Source: Pardosa pseudoannulata (lineage: Eukaryota; Arthropoda; Arachnida; Araneae; Lycosidae). From it: 64,000 nt of DNA. Where the stretch lies: the NCBI GenBank assembly GCA_032207245.1, contig CM063500.1, forward strand, positions 81,390,125 to 81,454,124, given 5' to 3'. The position numbers and the translations under genes are program-made. Below are positions 25,300-36,560 of this stretch, piece after piece. The notes under the pieces were generated by a model that searched no databases, was not told the DNA's origin, and was given only the letters and a program-made list of their open reading frames with translations. Within the stretch, counting starts at the first letter, position 1, and each line of letters begins with the position of its first letter.

Positions 25300-26505
25300 C
25301 ACTTTCTACCAATAAGTATTTGGACACCTATACAAATGAAGATATCTGCGGTCCTGAGGTACCGGCCTCCTCCTGTATACATCGTACAGGAGGCAGAATC
25401 GACATTAGTCGCATACAAGACGCCACGCAGTTCCGAGCTCTGATTTCGAGAAAGGTATAATTATCCGGTATCACAAATGTGGCCGTTCCTTAAGGGATAT
25501 ATCTAGTGATCTGAGGTACTCTAAATCGACAGTGGCCCATGTGATTAAGAAGTGGAAGGTAAGCTGTGATTGTCGGAATGTGCCCCGAGTCTGCAGACCA
25601 ACGAAACTGGGACATAGAGACGAGTGCTGTCCAGATAAATTCGGAAGAACCGCATCCAACCGATGGCCCTCATCCGCGAGGAGTTTCAACAAGCATCCAG
25701 GAGTATTTTTTAAATGAATACCATCCGTAAAGAAACACATCTGCTTGGTTTTCATGGTCGTGCTGCCGCCCATAAGTCTTTGATCACAGAGTCCAACAGC
25801 GCTGCTCAGTTAATGTGATTCAAAGCACATCGAATTTGGACGGTAGATCATTGGATACGGGTTCTTTGGAGCTTAGAATCAAGGTTCACCCTTTACGTTC
25901 GGATGGCAGGGTCTGGGTCTGGCGTCCGCCTGGAGAACGTCTCCTACTAGAATGCATTGTGCCAACAGTCAAGTTCAGCGGAGATGGATTTATGGTCTGG
26001 GAGTGTTTCTCCTGATATGGACTGGGACTCTTGGTCCCCATTCATGGTAAGCTCAACGCCGATGCCTACAGCAATAATTTGGAGACAATGTGCTTCCTAC
26101 GTTGTGGCAGTTTTATGGGTTGGACCCCTGTTACTTTTAGGACGACAATGCCAGTTGTTATATTTCGAGGTTAACCAAGGCTTGGTATGGTGACAATGGA
26201 GTTCTTCGAATGGACTGTCCTGCCCAGAGCCCTGACATAAACCTTATCGAGAACCTCTGGGACGAGTTGAATCGCCGAATTAAGGGGTGCACTTCCCGTC
26301 CAAAATCGGTAATTATGTCTACTCCAAGCCGTGTGGAAGACGATACCACTAGCTTGTTATACAAAATCTTATTGGAACTTATTGAAAGTATGCCCTGGAG
26401 GTTTCACGTTGCAATTTCCTCTCGTGGAAGCTCTACTATTTGTTTTAAATAATGTTAGAAAAGAAAAACTATCACAGGTGTCCAAAAACTTATTGGTTGA
26501 CAGGG
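25300..26505 (+). mobile_element. Tc1-like DNA transposon copy 2 (inactive)
   Basis: The left end CACTTTCTACCAATAAGTAT and the reverse complement of the right end, CCCTGTCAACCAATAAGTTT, both lead into TTGGACACCT and are flanked by TA. It is 1.2 kb, near full length, and the same family as copy 1. Confidence 0.92.
25425..26452 (+). pseudogene. Tc1-family transposase relic, copy 2
   Basis: The start codon region is mutated (ACGCCACGCAG where copy 1 has ATGCCGCGCAG). Blocks in order are: RSLRDISSDLRYSKSTVAHV (HTH), a GRP-like linker read as [23 protein letters not shown], a [18 protein letters not shown] core strand, and MDCPAQSPDINLIENLWDEL. The last contains the third acidic residue of the DD34E triad. 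At least four frame changes are needed. The GC content is clearly above the surroundings. Aligning the two copies would give a partial consensus, but neither encodes an intact enzyme. Confidence 0.9.
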
Positions 26506-26507
26506 TA

Positions 26508-27371
26508 TAAATTGAGGTCAATTTAAATTGCCAGGCTGTGGTTTTAGTGTTGAAAGTTATGATTAAAAATATCAAAGACATTATAGATTTCTGTGCTGTG
26601 AGCTTACCAGTTGTTTACATGATACTTTGATTTCTCTCCTAATACAAATTGTTAATGTTGCACACAATATTTCTCAAAACCCGTTAAATATTTTTTAACA
26701 AAGAGTTCAGTATTCTAATATAATTATGTATCCTTGTAATTGGACAAAAAACATTGCTATGAGAATAATTTGTTTTTCGTTTTAGAATGGCACGGACATG
26801 TCAAAATCCCCCTCCCCTAAACAGGGGGGCAAAATTATAATCATGTTTTAAAAATATAAAATCTGTTTAAAATTAGAGGTTTTTTTAAAGTTAGATTCAA
26901 TTTTGAAAACTTTCTGTATTAACAAGTTAAAATTAACGTTTACATGCAAAATATTTTTAACACCCACGCAAATGAGAACAGTTTTAATATATATATATAT
27001 TTTATTACAAGTATATAAGATTTGAATTTTAAAGAGATGATATATTTCTACAAAACTAAATTCAGACATTATACAGGTGATATTTTAAGGTTAATTTTTT
27101 AAGTACAGAATATGTTAAGTGATACGCATCAAAAAAACTAATATAAGCATTACTAAAATTATTTTCCACATAAATTTTTCAAACTGAATAAATTAATGTG
27201 TTTGTATTTAAATAAGTTACATATCAGGTAGCGTGAACTGTACATTACATAAGAAATTTCAGAAACTTTATTAGAGTTTTATAAGCAAAATGATATTTTC
27301 TGGTGAGCACATTTCAAATACAGTTACTGATAATTGTATAATTATAGAATTTGTATTTTCTCACTGAATTA
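26508..27371. other. AT-rich DNA, nothing recognised
   Basis: A short (TA)6 tract lies near 26990 and a G6 run near 26823. Nothing else was seen. Confidence 0.5.
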
Positions 27372-27476
27372 CTAACAATCTAAAAGCTTTGTAGTTACAC
27401 TAATAAGTTGTAAAAGAGATATATAATCTTTAACACAACTTATTACAGTGTACCTACAAAGCTTTTAGCTTGTTAG
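27372..27476. mobile_element. Foldback element / long near-perfect palindrome
   Basis: The left arm (CTAACAATCTAAAAGCTTTG then TAGTTACACTAATAAGTTG) pairs with the right arm. In reverse complement the right arm reads CTAACAAGCTAAAAGCTTTG then TAGGTACACTGTAATAAGTTG. About 45 bp of stem surround a short AT-rich centre. It is probably a tiny inverted-repeat transposon. A transcript would form a long hairpin. Confidence 0.8.
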
Positions 27477-27853
27477 AATATATATATTTATATATATAAA
27501 ACCTAATAACACTGAAAAAAAAGTCTCGGTCTGCCTATCATCAAACTTGAATTGTGTATTGCTTCATTAATTAGAATATTACACGTGTGAAAGATTTTGA
27601 TAAGTTGTAACAGAACTTATATTAACAAAGTTATTTTTTTTTTATCAAACCAATGTTTTGTTTTTCTTTGCTTATGATGCAATCCTCATCAAAACGTAAA
27701 ACTAAAATCCCTATGGTATCTTAAGATATGGTAAGATATTGAAAGTAGTTAAGAATTATGGGATTTCAATTTTAAATAATAATGAACACTATCTCTTAAA
27801 GAAGTAAAGAATGTTTACCTCATACTTGTTACTTCACCGAGAATGTCACATGG
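27477..27853. other. AT-rich DNA beside a candidate exon
   Basis: This would be 3' UTR or downstream DNA of the minus-strand candidate exon. No AATAAA was seen on the minus strand in the first 180 bp downstream of the stop. Confidence 0.4.
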
Positions 27854-27951
27854 TCAGTTTTGAAAAGGAGCTTGTCGATCATTTACTGCTAGGATAAGTC
27901 CCATTCTCGGTTGCAAGTTCGGTGTAGAAATATCAAATTCGCAGCCCGGAC
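27854..27951 (-). CDS. Candidate terminal coding exon of an unknown host gene
   Basis: The minus strand reads TGATGATTTTACAG|GTCCGGG, a good splice acceptor, followed by an open frame entered in phase 1 (two bases of a split codon). It then reads PGCEFDISTPNLQPRMG and LILAVNDRQAPFQN to a TGA, 31 codons in all. The other two frames close quickly (after 20 and 5 codons). The base composition is markedly GC-richer than the flanks. GAG|GTAAACATT, a donor-like site, follows about 35 bp after the stop, so an alternative is an internal exon of a non-coding transcript. I do not recognise the peptide. No neighbouring exon could be identified in this window. Confidence 0.35.
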
Positions 27952-28742
27952 CTGTAAAATCATCATTAAATTAAATAAATAAATGTGCTTAAATTTGCTT
28001 AAAATGTTATAAGCTTTAAATTTTCCTTGCAAATAAGAATATTAAAGCAGACATAAAATTTTGTTATACATGTAACAATGGGGTCATGTTTAAGCATAAA
28101 TCAGGAAGTAATATAAAAGTTCTGACAGAAAATTAGTTTGAATAATTTGTGTATAAAATTTTTATACATTTCCTACAATGTTTCCATAAACATGAGAAAC
28201 TCAGACCCATGTTGTCATAATAGTGACCTACATTAGTATAAAAAGTAACTGTTTCTTAATATTTATGTAAGGAAGAATCAAAATAGTTCAACTCAAAACC
28301 AATTTAACGGCTCCAAATTTCGAAAAATATATTGCACTGCAATGAAGGTATATCTAATCCGAGTTATGTTCGCATATACAAATTAATCCCGTTTAATTGA
28401 AAACAATTACTTAAATTAAACTGATTGAAACCACGATAAAAAGACTCAACAACTAGCCTTGTGCTTTTTTCGAAACAAGGCAACTCAACTTTGGATATTG
28501 CTTAAATTTTTGTTTGAATTTTAAGCCATGCCCTAGAAAATCAGCTACATTAAGCTTATTCTAAAAACTTTTACTCATTAAAGAGATTGTGTTGAATGTG
28601 CTCATTGAGAATTAACCAAGGGTAAAACCCAATCATTTTCCCGTTTTGTACAATTATTTCTGTTGTAACTATGATTGACAATGGTATATAGTAAAAGAAA
28701 AAAACATCACAAACTGATATTTGGTCACTTGGGAGTAAAATA
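27952..28742. other. AT-rich DNA, nothing recognised
   Basis: If the minus-strand exon is real this would be its upstream intron. No other exon was recognised. Confidence 0.45.
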
Positions 28743-28754
28743 CTGTTTTAAAGG

Positions 28755-28882
28755 TTGGTTGGTTGGGAGCACTACGATCCACTTTTGCAACACGAGGGCT
28801 AATGAGACCGTGACCTACTGTTTAAAGCTGATTCCGAACGGCTACGAACATCCATACCTCAGTGGGACTCGTACCCACGAAC
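28755..28882 (-). mobile_element. tRNA-derived SINE, copy 6 (head-truncated)
   Basis: Minus strand: the B box is mutated (GGTACGAGTCC), the body is intact, and the tail is a CCAACCAACC variant. The A-box half is missing. Perfect 12-bp target duplications CTGTTTTAAAGG lie at 28743-28754 and 28883-28894. Confidence 0.92.
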
Positions 28883-28894
28883 CTGTTTTAAAGG

Positions 28895-29764
28895 AAATCT
28901 TGATCTAAAAGAAAAGTAACCTTAAAAATCCACTTAAATAAAAAAAAATTTTAAGTTAATCTAAGTTTAATATCCAAATTAAAAAATTATTAAGTAGATG
29001 ATTGTAATAACTTTTGATGTATTTTTTTAACCTTATTACAATAACTGACAAAGACAGACCGCTCTTCAGTTTGATAACGCAGGTCAGATATCCATCAGAA
29101 CACCTAATCAAAGACTTGCAGGAACAAATTTGATAATTAACCTTGCACTAAGTGCAATTTGGTATACAAATAAAAAGGAATTTGATGTATCCAAAAAGTA
29201 CCATTTAGTTCTTTGATATAATTTAGTTCCGACTCAACAGAACAATTTTCTGCAAGATGAGAAAACTAATATTTTATTTTTTTAATTTGCATTGCCATGT
29301 TATATTTAATGGTGTTTATATACGATGTTGATCTGCAATGACTAAATAATAGCAAAAAATTAGTATTTCTATAAAGTATAGAACATTTCAAATAATTTTC
29401 GAATAGGCAGAAGAACTGACATTTTCTTTTTTACACCTCTAAGTCCACTTCCTACATTACTTTAAGGACTTAGATGACCCAAACCCAACTCACAGGGTTT
29501 ATAGATGCGAAAGCCTAAGTGGATGAGGAAAAACCTTTCGACATTATTCATTTTAAAATTATACACTGAATTTACTTAAAATTTAAAAATTTTATTATCA
29601 CTATTTTATTAAATATTTTCAATCATTTCAAAATTTAATTTGTAAAGAGTAGTTTGAATTTAATATATTATAAATTTCCTTAATTTTTAATGTGATTGCG
29701 ATTATTATTTATTATTTTGAAGTATTCGATCTGTGTTTAGTTTTCTTATTTTTTAATAAACATA
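28895..29764. other. AT-rich DNA, nothing recognised
   Basis: No recognised features. Confidence 0.45.
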
Positions 29765-30605
29765 GGACCGAGATTACATCCTACTTGCATGTAATGCTGG
29801 GTGTTACCTACCATTCCGCATTTACAATTTGGTGATTCTAGTTTTCTAATTTTACGCAAGTATGCTGTGAAAAGTTGTATATTTTGTGTATTATTAAAGT
29901 TGTATGCATTAAAAAAGTATGTCCATGACAGTAATGAAATAGTTTAAAATGTTATTTTCTTATTGCAACTTTGATTCAACTTTTGGTATTCTAGTATAAG
30001 TTGCTCTTCTTTCACTTTTATCCCAATATTCTTGTCAATTTTTGTTTTGTTTTTCATATATTTTTTTAAGTATTGATTCCGGGAGCTGTATAGGTTTATA
30101 ATTTCTTGATTTAGTGGCGTTATTTGCAAAAATATCTGCATATTAGTTAGCAGTATTCCCCGTATGAGCTTTGATCCAAATTATATTAATTTCTCGGTTA
30201 TTCATGTTTTTGCACTCTTTTTGTATCTCGGTATTTTTGATTTCGGCACTAATTGTTATAGGCTCTTAATTAAGAAAGACATTCAGTATATGAATATATT
30301 GTCTTCACTCAATTGTTTCATCTTCATGAGTGAATAAAGGATTGCAGACCCCACAGCCTGAAATACAGTATTATGACTACTGTAATTTTGTTTTACAGGT
30401 ATATACTATTTTATTTCATTTTACTATTGCATAACCATACCCCGTTCCTGTTTCCATTTTACTTCCATCTGTAAAGATTTTCAAACCTTCATTTCTTACA
30501 GTTTCTTGGATATCATCGTAATATAATTTTAGATTTATGGGGATATCTATTGGATTATTGCTTTGTTTCAATTTTTCCAATTCTATATTTTTTGCTTGTA
30601 ATATA
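29765..30605 (-). pseudogene. Non-LTR retrotransposon RNase H domain relic
   Basis: Minus-strand reading gives an IDIPINLKLYYDDIQE-like linker. KIFTDGSKMETGTGYGYAI is the RNase H first strand with catalytic Asp, and a GVCNPLFTHEDETIE-like segment covers the Glu region. IIWIKAHTGNTAN-YADIFAN is the K-HxGNexAD block. Then come a helical spacer, LFTAYLRKIRKLESPNCKCG and MVGNTQHYMQVGC, the usual C-terminal Cys/His segment of insect and arachnid ORF2. A few stops interrupt it. The reverse transcriptase part, expected at higher coordinates, is absent: MITE and Helitron sequence follow. It is much AT-richer than the relic at 0.8 kb, so it is older or another family. Confidence 0.78.
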
Positions 30606-30699
30606 TTGCCCTGATAAGTTTCTTTTGATCCTCTATTTCAATTCATACATTTTCGTTAAATATTTTTAATTACATGTTAATCTTAAAGTGTCTAATCAA

Positions 30700-30830
30700 A
30701 ACAGAATAGGACCACGAGTTCAAGGATTTAATATTGTGCTGCAAGTCTATCGAAGACAGCTATTCATGTCAAAGTCTACTTTGGCACATGAAATGACTGA
30801 CGTCTCTCAGACGTCATTGTCATAAAAGTA
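30700..30830 (-). mobile_element. Family F terminal fragment (piggyBac-type)
   Basis: The minus strand reads TGACGTCTGAGAGACGTCAG then a segment with CATGTGCCAAAGTAGACT. This matches the TTAA-anchored fragment near 41.15 kb (TGACGTCTGGGAGACGTCAG). The 19-bp imperfect palindrome is shared. The outer TTAA end was not located here. Confidence 0.55.
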
Positions 30831-31002
30831 AAATAAGCGTTGACGCTTCCGTAGAATACCATTTAATTTGGCTCAATAGTGAACGTTCTTGTGCAAAGTC
30901 ATGAACAGGGTGTTTTATTTTTCGATTTACATTGTTATTTAACATCCAATAAGGTTTATATATAATGTTAGTGTATAATAATTTAATAAGTACTATTATA
31001 AA

Positions 31003-32238
31003 CTAGCATATAACCCTTCATATGACGGGATCAGTAAAATTTAATTTTCCAGAATTGTAAATTACACTATAAGGCAGATAACAAAATTGTTTTTTGGCTG
31101 AGAATTATCTGGTACACGCTCAATAATTTGTTTATCTTCATACTCCTCTAAAGTATCCCGATACTGTGAATGCAGTTTAGAATCAAGTTGAATTAATTTA
31201 GAAAGATAATTCAAAGTTTCTTTAGCTATGTCGAAATCATCTTTAAGTTCTTCCCAATTTTTTTTACCTCACTAATTAATGGAAGTAAAGAAATTAAACT
31301 ATCATTTCCACTACACCATGGAGGTAGATATAATTTCTTAATACCAGTGATAAAATATTCATTGCAACAAAGGAATTAGTAAAACTTTTGGTTTTCCCAG
31401 AATTGTAAAGTACCCTATGAGTCAGGTAAAAAAATGGTTCGTTTTTTGGCAATTAATTGTGTGGTACACGCTCAATAATTTGTTTATTTTGCTGACCGCA
31501 TGTTATTTGCTAACTTTAATTTATCTTGCCATATTACGGGACGGGATGAACAGCAGATGTTTTAATATTGACAGTGATTATTTGGCGGTATTTATGAATG
31601 ATGTCCAAAATTGAGCGATTCGATTGCAAACCTTGTGGTTATGTATAAAAACCAAACACACAAACGAACAAACTTCATAATTTTCAAAGATATATAACTT
31701 AAACGCTAGATATTTATTAGTCCGTGAAATAGACTCCTAGACTTATATGAAGAGAATTTGTTGCTAATACAGGTGATAAAATTTTCATTGCAACAAAAAA
31801 TAATCGATGATTAAATTTAAAATTATCACATATGTACCTATTCTATTATTTAAGCCAAATATAAAAAAAATTGTTTACTTAATATCTAAGTTCAGTGATA
31901 AAAAGTACGAAAATATGACGGGAATTAAATAATTTAAAATAAGAAATCATTAAATGAGATATCTAAAGAAATGACGTCATAATCCTAGAAAAAATGTTAT
32001 TTTTACCCATTTATTATGTGACATATTGATATATTTAATCGCCTGCTCTTAACCGGGAAAAATAGAACTCGAAATAATGGCATTAAATGCTAGAAAAGGG
32101 GAGAAAGGGTTAGCAACGTTCGAAATCCACCCCAACTCATCAAGATCTTATATGGATGCCTCCATTCCATTGCAGGTACAAATGCTTCATAAATTCGAGG
32201 ACAGACGCACAGATAACTTAGGCTATTTTTATATAGGA
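31003..32238 (-). mobile_element. Non-autonomous Helitron, copy H3, with two successive 3' sections
   Basis: On the minus strand it starts A|TCCTATATAAAAATAG (after 32238) and ends with a hairpin (CCCGTCATATGAAGGG) and GCTATATGCTAG|T-like sequence (31003). Insertion between A and T is clear. Between them two versions of the 3' region occur in series. The inner one (about 31374-31790) resembles H4 and H5 but lacks the hairpin. The outer one (31003-31373) resembles H1 and H7. It has no coding capacity. Confidence 0.82.
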
Positions 32239-32262
32239 TATTAATATTCTACTGCCCGGTGT

Positions 32263-32453
32263 ACGCAGAATTGATTTAATTTGGTTTATTTTAGTGCGCT
32301 ACGGTCTACTGTTTTGCACACGCGGGCTAATGAGACCGGAACCTACTACTTAAAGCCAATTCGAACGGCTGCGAACATACATGCCAAAGGAGGATTCAAA
32401 CCCACGAACCCCGGCACCAATTATCAGCGCCCTAATGAATCGGCCAGCATTTG
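32263..32453 (-). mobile_element. tRNA-derived SINE, copy 7
   Basis: Full-length but mutated copy on the minus strand: head GCCAAATGCTGGCCGATTC, B box GGTTTGAATCC and the usual body. Target duplication GCCCGGTGT lies at 32254-32262 and 32454-32462; the left copy lies just outside Helitron H3. Confidence 0.9.
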
Positions 32454-32462
32454 GCCCGGTGT

Positions 32463-33339
32463 TCACCGAAGACAGTTCTTGAAGTCTCAGAGACGGAAAA
32501 GTACCATGACACCTATGTATGTCAATGGGTAACAACTTATCCCTTTTTACAAGTAAAATTAGGTAATAGATCTTAGAAGCAACACGTGCATAACTGTGAC
32601 CTTAACAGGTGGCGACTAGGCGAAAGCAGAAAGTTTAACTGAATTCAGACTCCGTGTAATGCCTATTTTAATTAAATCAAGGGAACAAGTTAATGAACGG
32701 TGCATTAAGATGCAATATACAAGGTTCACGTAAGGCCAAAAGGTCAGGAAATGTGTCCACCTGCAACTTTAAAGTGTTTCAATGGGGAATTTAATGGAAG
32801 AAAATGCGATACATCTGGGCGAGTTTCCTAAATCGTAGAAAGTAAATTACCCCCCCCCCCAAATATTAGATTTAAAGAATTTTGAAAACGACGATCTTTC
32901 GTCGTCAGTGATCAGCTATCCTTTTAAACACACTTCATAAAAAAAAGAATCTTTGTAATAACATATATGTTTGGGATAGAATGTAAACACCGTACTTTAA
33001 AGTGAAGCTTTATAACAGATTTACCTAGTCGCCATGATTTCGGTCTACATACCTACATAAAATGTAAATTTATCTTTGGGGTTGGAAAATTAGAACACTT
33101 AGCGAAGGAAAAATTTAAAATAAAAAATAAATTTAGTAAATTATGCATAAGATGGATTTTCCTCTCCAATGATGTTAAATGTAAATCTTAAGACAAAAGG
33201 CAACGAACTGTTCCTATAGAAGACGTGGGACATTAAAAGGGTCTCAATTGTTAGTTTGTTTTTCAAAATACTAACAAAGTTAAATAAATTTCTGATATGC
33301 TGACAAATTATATTTTTTTTCTATTTAATTCATGGAGGT
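32463..33339. other. AT-rich DNA with a C11 run
   Basis: Eleven C residues lie at 32850-32860. Otherwise nothing was recognised. Confidence 0.5.
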
Positions 33340-33490
33340 CACGACCTAGCTGCCATTAATGTCTAGAACGGAGATGTCACCTGTTCAAAGTTCCCGCGAT
33401 TGATACCTCAACTGATGCCGGAGCCGTTCCTCGTTGCCCGTAGATGTGCGGCCCCGTTCCTCTCAACTTCGTCCGAGTAAGTCCATACGA
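33340..33490. other. CpG-rich island-like patch
   Basis: About 150 bp with many CpG dinucleotides (for example CCCGCGATTG, CCGGAGCCGTTCCTCG, GTGCGGCCCCG) lie in otherwise AT-rich DNA. The plus strand has CCGA|GTAAGTCC, a good donor, at its right side. A 34-codon open stretch precedes the donor and would end in TAA if unspliced. It might be a first exon/promoter patch or an unrecognised element. No TATA box or known motif was seen. Confidence 0.3.
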
Positions 33491-35214
33491 CTGGAGTCAC
33501 CACCTCATATTTAGATAAATTAATCGTCAAATACTGCTAGATAATTTAATCGTTAAAGGCAGTTGCCTTAGTTCTATCCTGATTGTATAAGTATGAAATC
33601 ATAAATAATGAATATAAGTAGTAAAATGTTAAGTTTTCAGAATAAAGTGTTAATCATTTTGGTCAAGCACATAATCTGGGTTAAAACTATAGGTAGCTCA
33701 GTATTTTGTGTAGTAAACTTCACGTCCATTGTAACAATAAATTTTTATATTCAATTTTCAGCATATAAAAAAATCCGCATTCAAAAATTGCTTGTTGTAG
33801 GCTAATTAGAGTACATTTGTGTCACGTATGGATTGTATTACTACACGGGCTTTTCTCTCACATCTAGTTTTTTACTGTTATCCGTATGGTCTAAAATTTA
33901 AAATATAAACCTATATATACACAAGTGTATTAATATAAGTATAGTCTAATATTTTTAAATTAAAAATAACCTATACCATTTATTAAAAAACATCCTTCGT
34001 GATTAGGCTTTATGTGGTGTCACATGCAAACACTATAATAAATCTTCAGTTTAATTACTGAGTTATTTGTAATTTAATCGACGTTCCTGCCGTGAGATTG
34101 AATTTGAACAACTTCAGGAAGTTCTAATACAAATTGCAAATTTTTAAACAGATATTTAAAAAAACTGTGTAGATTACTTGTAGGACTGTCTTCTAACTAT
34201 TCAAATAACCGCGTTTCGAAAAAACGTAAAATTTGGATACGCCGCTGTTCTTTTAGCAGTCCCTAAAAGGGGTTATTAATGGGTTAACAACATGTATCAC
34301 TCCTATTGTTACTTCTTAATAATAATTAGCTACTTCGCACCCAGCATTCGGTCTGAGTAATAAATGTTCTGAAATATAGTTATAGAAAAAATACTATATT
34401 TAACAGTAGTAATAAAAATGTTAAATTCTCATCTTATGCTTCAAATTGCAGTTCTATAAGTACTATTAAATTACTAATTATTGAAGGTACCAACATTTTG
34501 AATTAAAACGGCCCCAATCCCTTTGAAATACTAATAATTCATCCTCTCCATACAAGTCATACAAGATATTAATATGGGATTTCGAAAGTGAATTTCTTGA
34601 AATTGTACTCATATTTCTATTCCTTAGTTGATATTGCTAAACGTTTGCTGAAGTGCAATGTCTGAGAAGTGCTTTGGCGATCATTTAACGATATATTTTT
34701 GTCTAAGTTTCTTGGGAGATATTCTAAATAATTGATCACTTCTTTCACTTTTAGATCTCCTTTGATCATAAACTGTGAATAGTGGTATCAGACACTCTAC
34801 GAAAAAATTAAATCTCATAATTTAAAGGGTTTATTTAAAAAACTGACTGAAACTAATTTTAGTCCAGATTTAATGCACATAACTTTGTATAAGCTTTTAA
34901 AATTGCTATACCCTTAAAAGAGCATTTGTTAGCAATATATTGATTGCTCACTTAAATTTTATTGTGGAAAATGTTTATTCAAATGACTACTTCTAAGCTT
35001 TGTTGAATAAAATTAGCTTAAGTTTGAGACTTAAAAATCGAAATTACTAGCTCATTTTTAAATTGTAATCTTAATTGCTAATCATCAGCACGTGCACTTG
35101 GACTTTTCATATTACTTCTTATCGCTTTTAAAGTACTGATCAACTTAATTTTATAGTTCATCAATCATAAATTTTAGACTGAAAACATCTATTGAATAGG
35201 TCATAAAACTAAAC
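33491..35214. other. AT-rich DNA, nothing recognised
   Basis: No recognised features in this 1.7-kb stretch. Confidence 0.45.
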
Positions 35215-35395
35215 AGCCCCTACGTGGTCAGGATCTACGGTACCAATCTGTACCGGAGACCAAGGGCCCTGAGATGTAAAGTATATGTTTCGGATAGGTA
35301 GTCCATCTTACGCGGAATCGCCAGTGTTTAGATTCCAAGCATGCTTGGTCTTTAGTTTATTTACTCACTGAAAGGATGAAAGGCCTATATTAGAT
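35215..35395 (-). mobile_element. Second tRNA-derived SINE family (R2), copy b
   Basis: It aligns with the copy at 21.6 kb: CCAGTGTTTAG, ATGCTTGGTCTTTAGTTTAT and AAAGGATGAAAGGCCT. On the minus strand ACCGTAGATCCTGACCACG occupies the position of the B-box-like segment of copy a. It has the same orientation as copy a. Confidence 0.55.
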
Positions 35396-35564
35396 CATAA
35401 TTTACCTAATATTTCATTCGCCCATTTGACTCATTCCCAGCATTAGGAGTGGTACCTGAAACCTAGATTTCAATCATCCCCTCACAGCCTTTGAGTTGCT
35501 TACCCTCCTTAACTTCTCTCACCCTCGCAGCAGTCTTATTTCGGAGGGTCGGGTGAAATATTAA

Positions 35565-36556
35565 CACATTGTTTGCGGGTACATTTAGTAGCGGAATTGC
35601 ACCGGGAGCGGGTGTTTTGAGCAAAAAATTTATTAGTTTTTCAGTTAAATCTCAATAAATAGAACTAAATAGATATAGGTAGTATGGTATTAAAACAATT
35701 TTAATCATAAAAAATGTAATTTTAGTCCACTATTTACATCAGTTTTCAGAAAGCAAAAAAATCAATACCAGCTAGACTTTACTAGCAATCAATATAACAC
35801 TAAAATGTCTGGAAATGCTAGACACTATTATTTGAGGAAGATTCCCATAAGCATACTCCATCAAATAGTAAAAGCTACCCGTAGCTAAACGTTAAACTTA
35901 ACTACATGAGAAATCAAATATATTGAAAAAAAAGTAATCCTATGAAGGAAATGCAATATTTGTTTAAATTTGCTAGAACAAAGGTTAAAGTGGTGAGGTA
36001 TTTCATTAAACCTTTTAACTTAATGTCTTCTTAAAAAAAAGGCTTATATTTAACGCATTGTGTGTGGGTACATTTCGTAGCGGAATTGTACCGGGAGAGG
36101 GCGTTTTGCGTGTAAATTCAGTTATTCAGTTAAATCTCAATAGATCGAAAATTATTTCATTTTAACCAACTTTTCGTATTTTGTATTGAATATATAAACT
36201 ATATAAATTGGAAAATAATATATAAATACAAATATATATATATAATATATAAATGTACATATATATAATACCATTTTAGGAAAGATAAATAAAATGCTAA
36301 TTTTAAATCTAAATTGATGTCTTTAATCAACTTTTCCGTTCTGTGGTTCCGCATCGACTGATGTAAAAACTAGTTTTAATTTGTCTACATTTTTCCAGAA
36401 TCTATGTAGTAGACAAGAACATTCGGCTTCGTTTTCCTGTATATACCGTTATTTTTGTACCCACAAACAAACTACACTAACCCTTACTAGTGCGTGACCC
36501 GCGCTCAAGTATCAATCGTCAGAAAACGTACTAGTACGTGTCCCGCATACAATGTG
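35565..36556. mobile_element. piggyBac-type element, family D (two left ends, one right end)
   Basis: TTAA (35561-35564) precedes CACATTGTTTGCGGGTAC, and GTGTCCCGCATACAATGTG is followed by TTAA (36557-36560); the two are inverted repeats. A second left end, TTAA then CGCATTGTGTGTGGGTAC, starts at 36054. It shares about 110 bp with the first, including TAGCGGAATTGYACCGGGAG. So either one element inserted next to or into another, or a partial duplication occurred. CGTACTAGTACG near the right end is a perfect palindrome. No transposase is readable. Confidence 0.75.
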
Positions 36557-36560
36557 TTAA

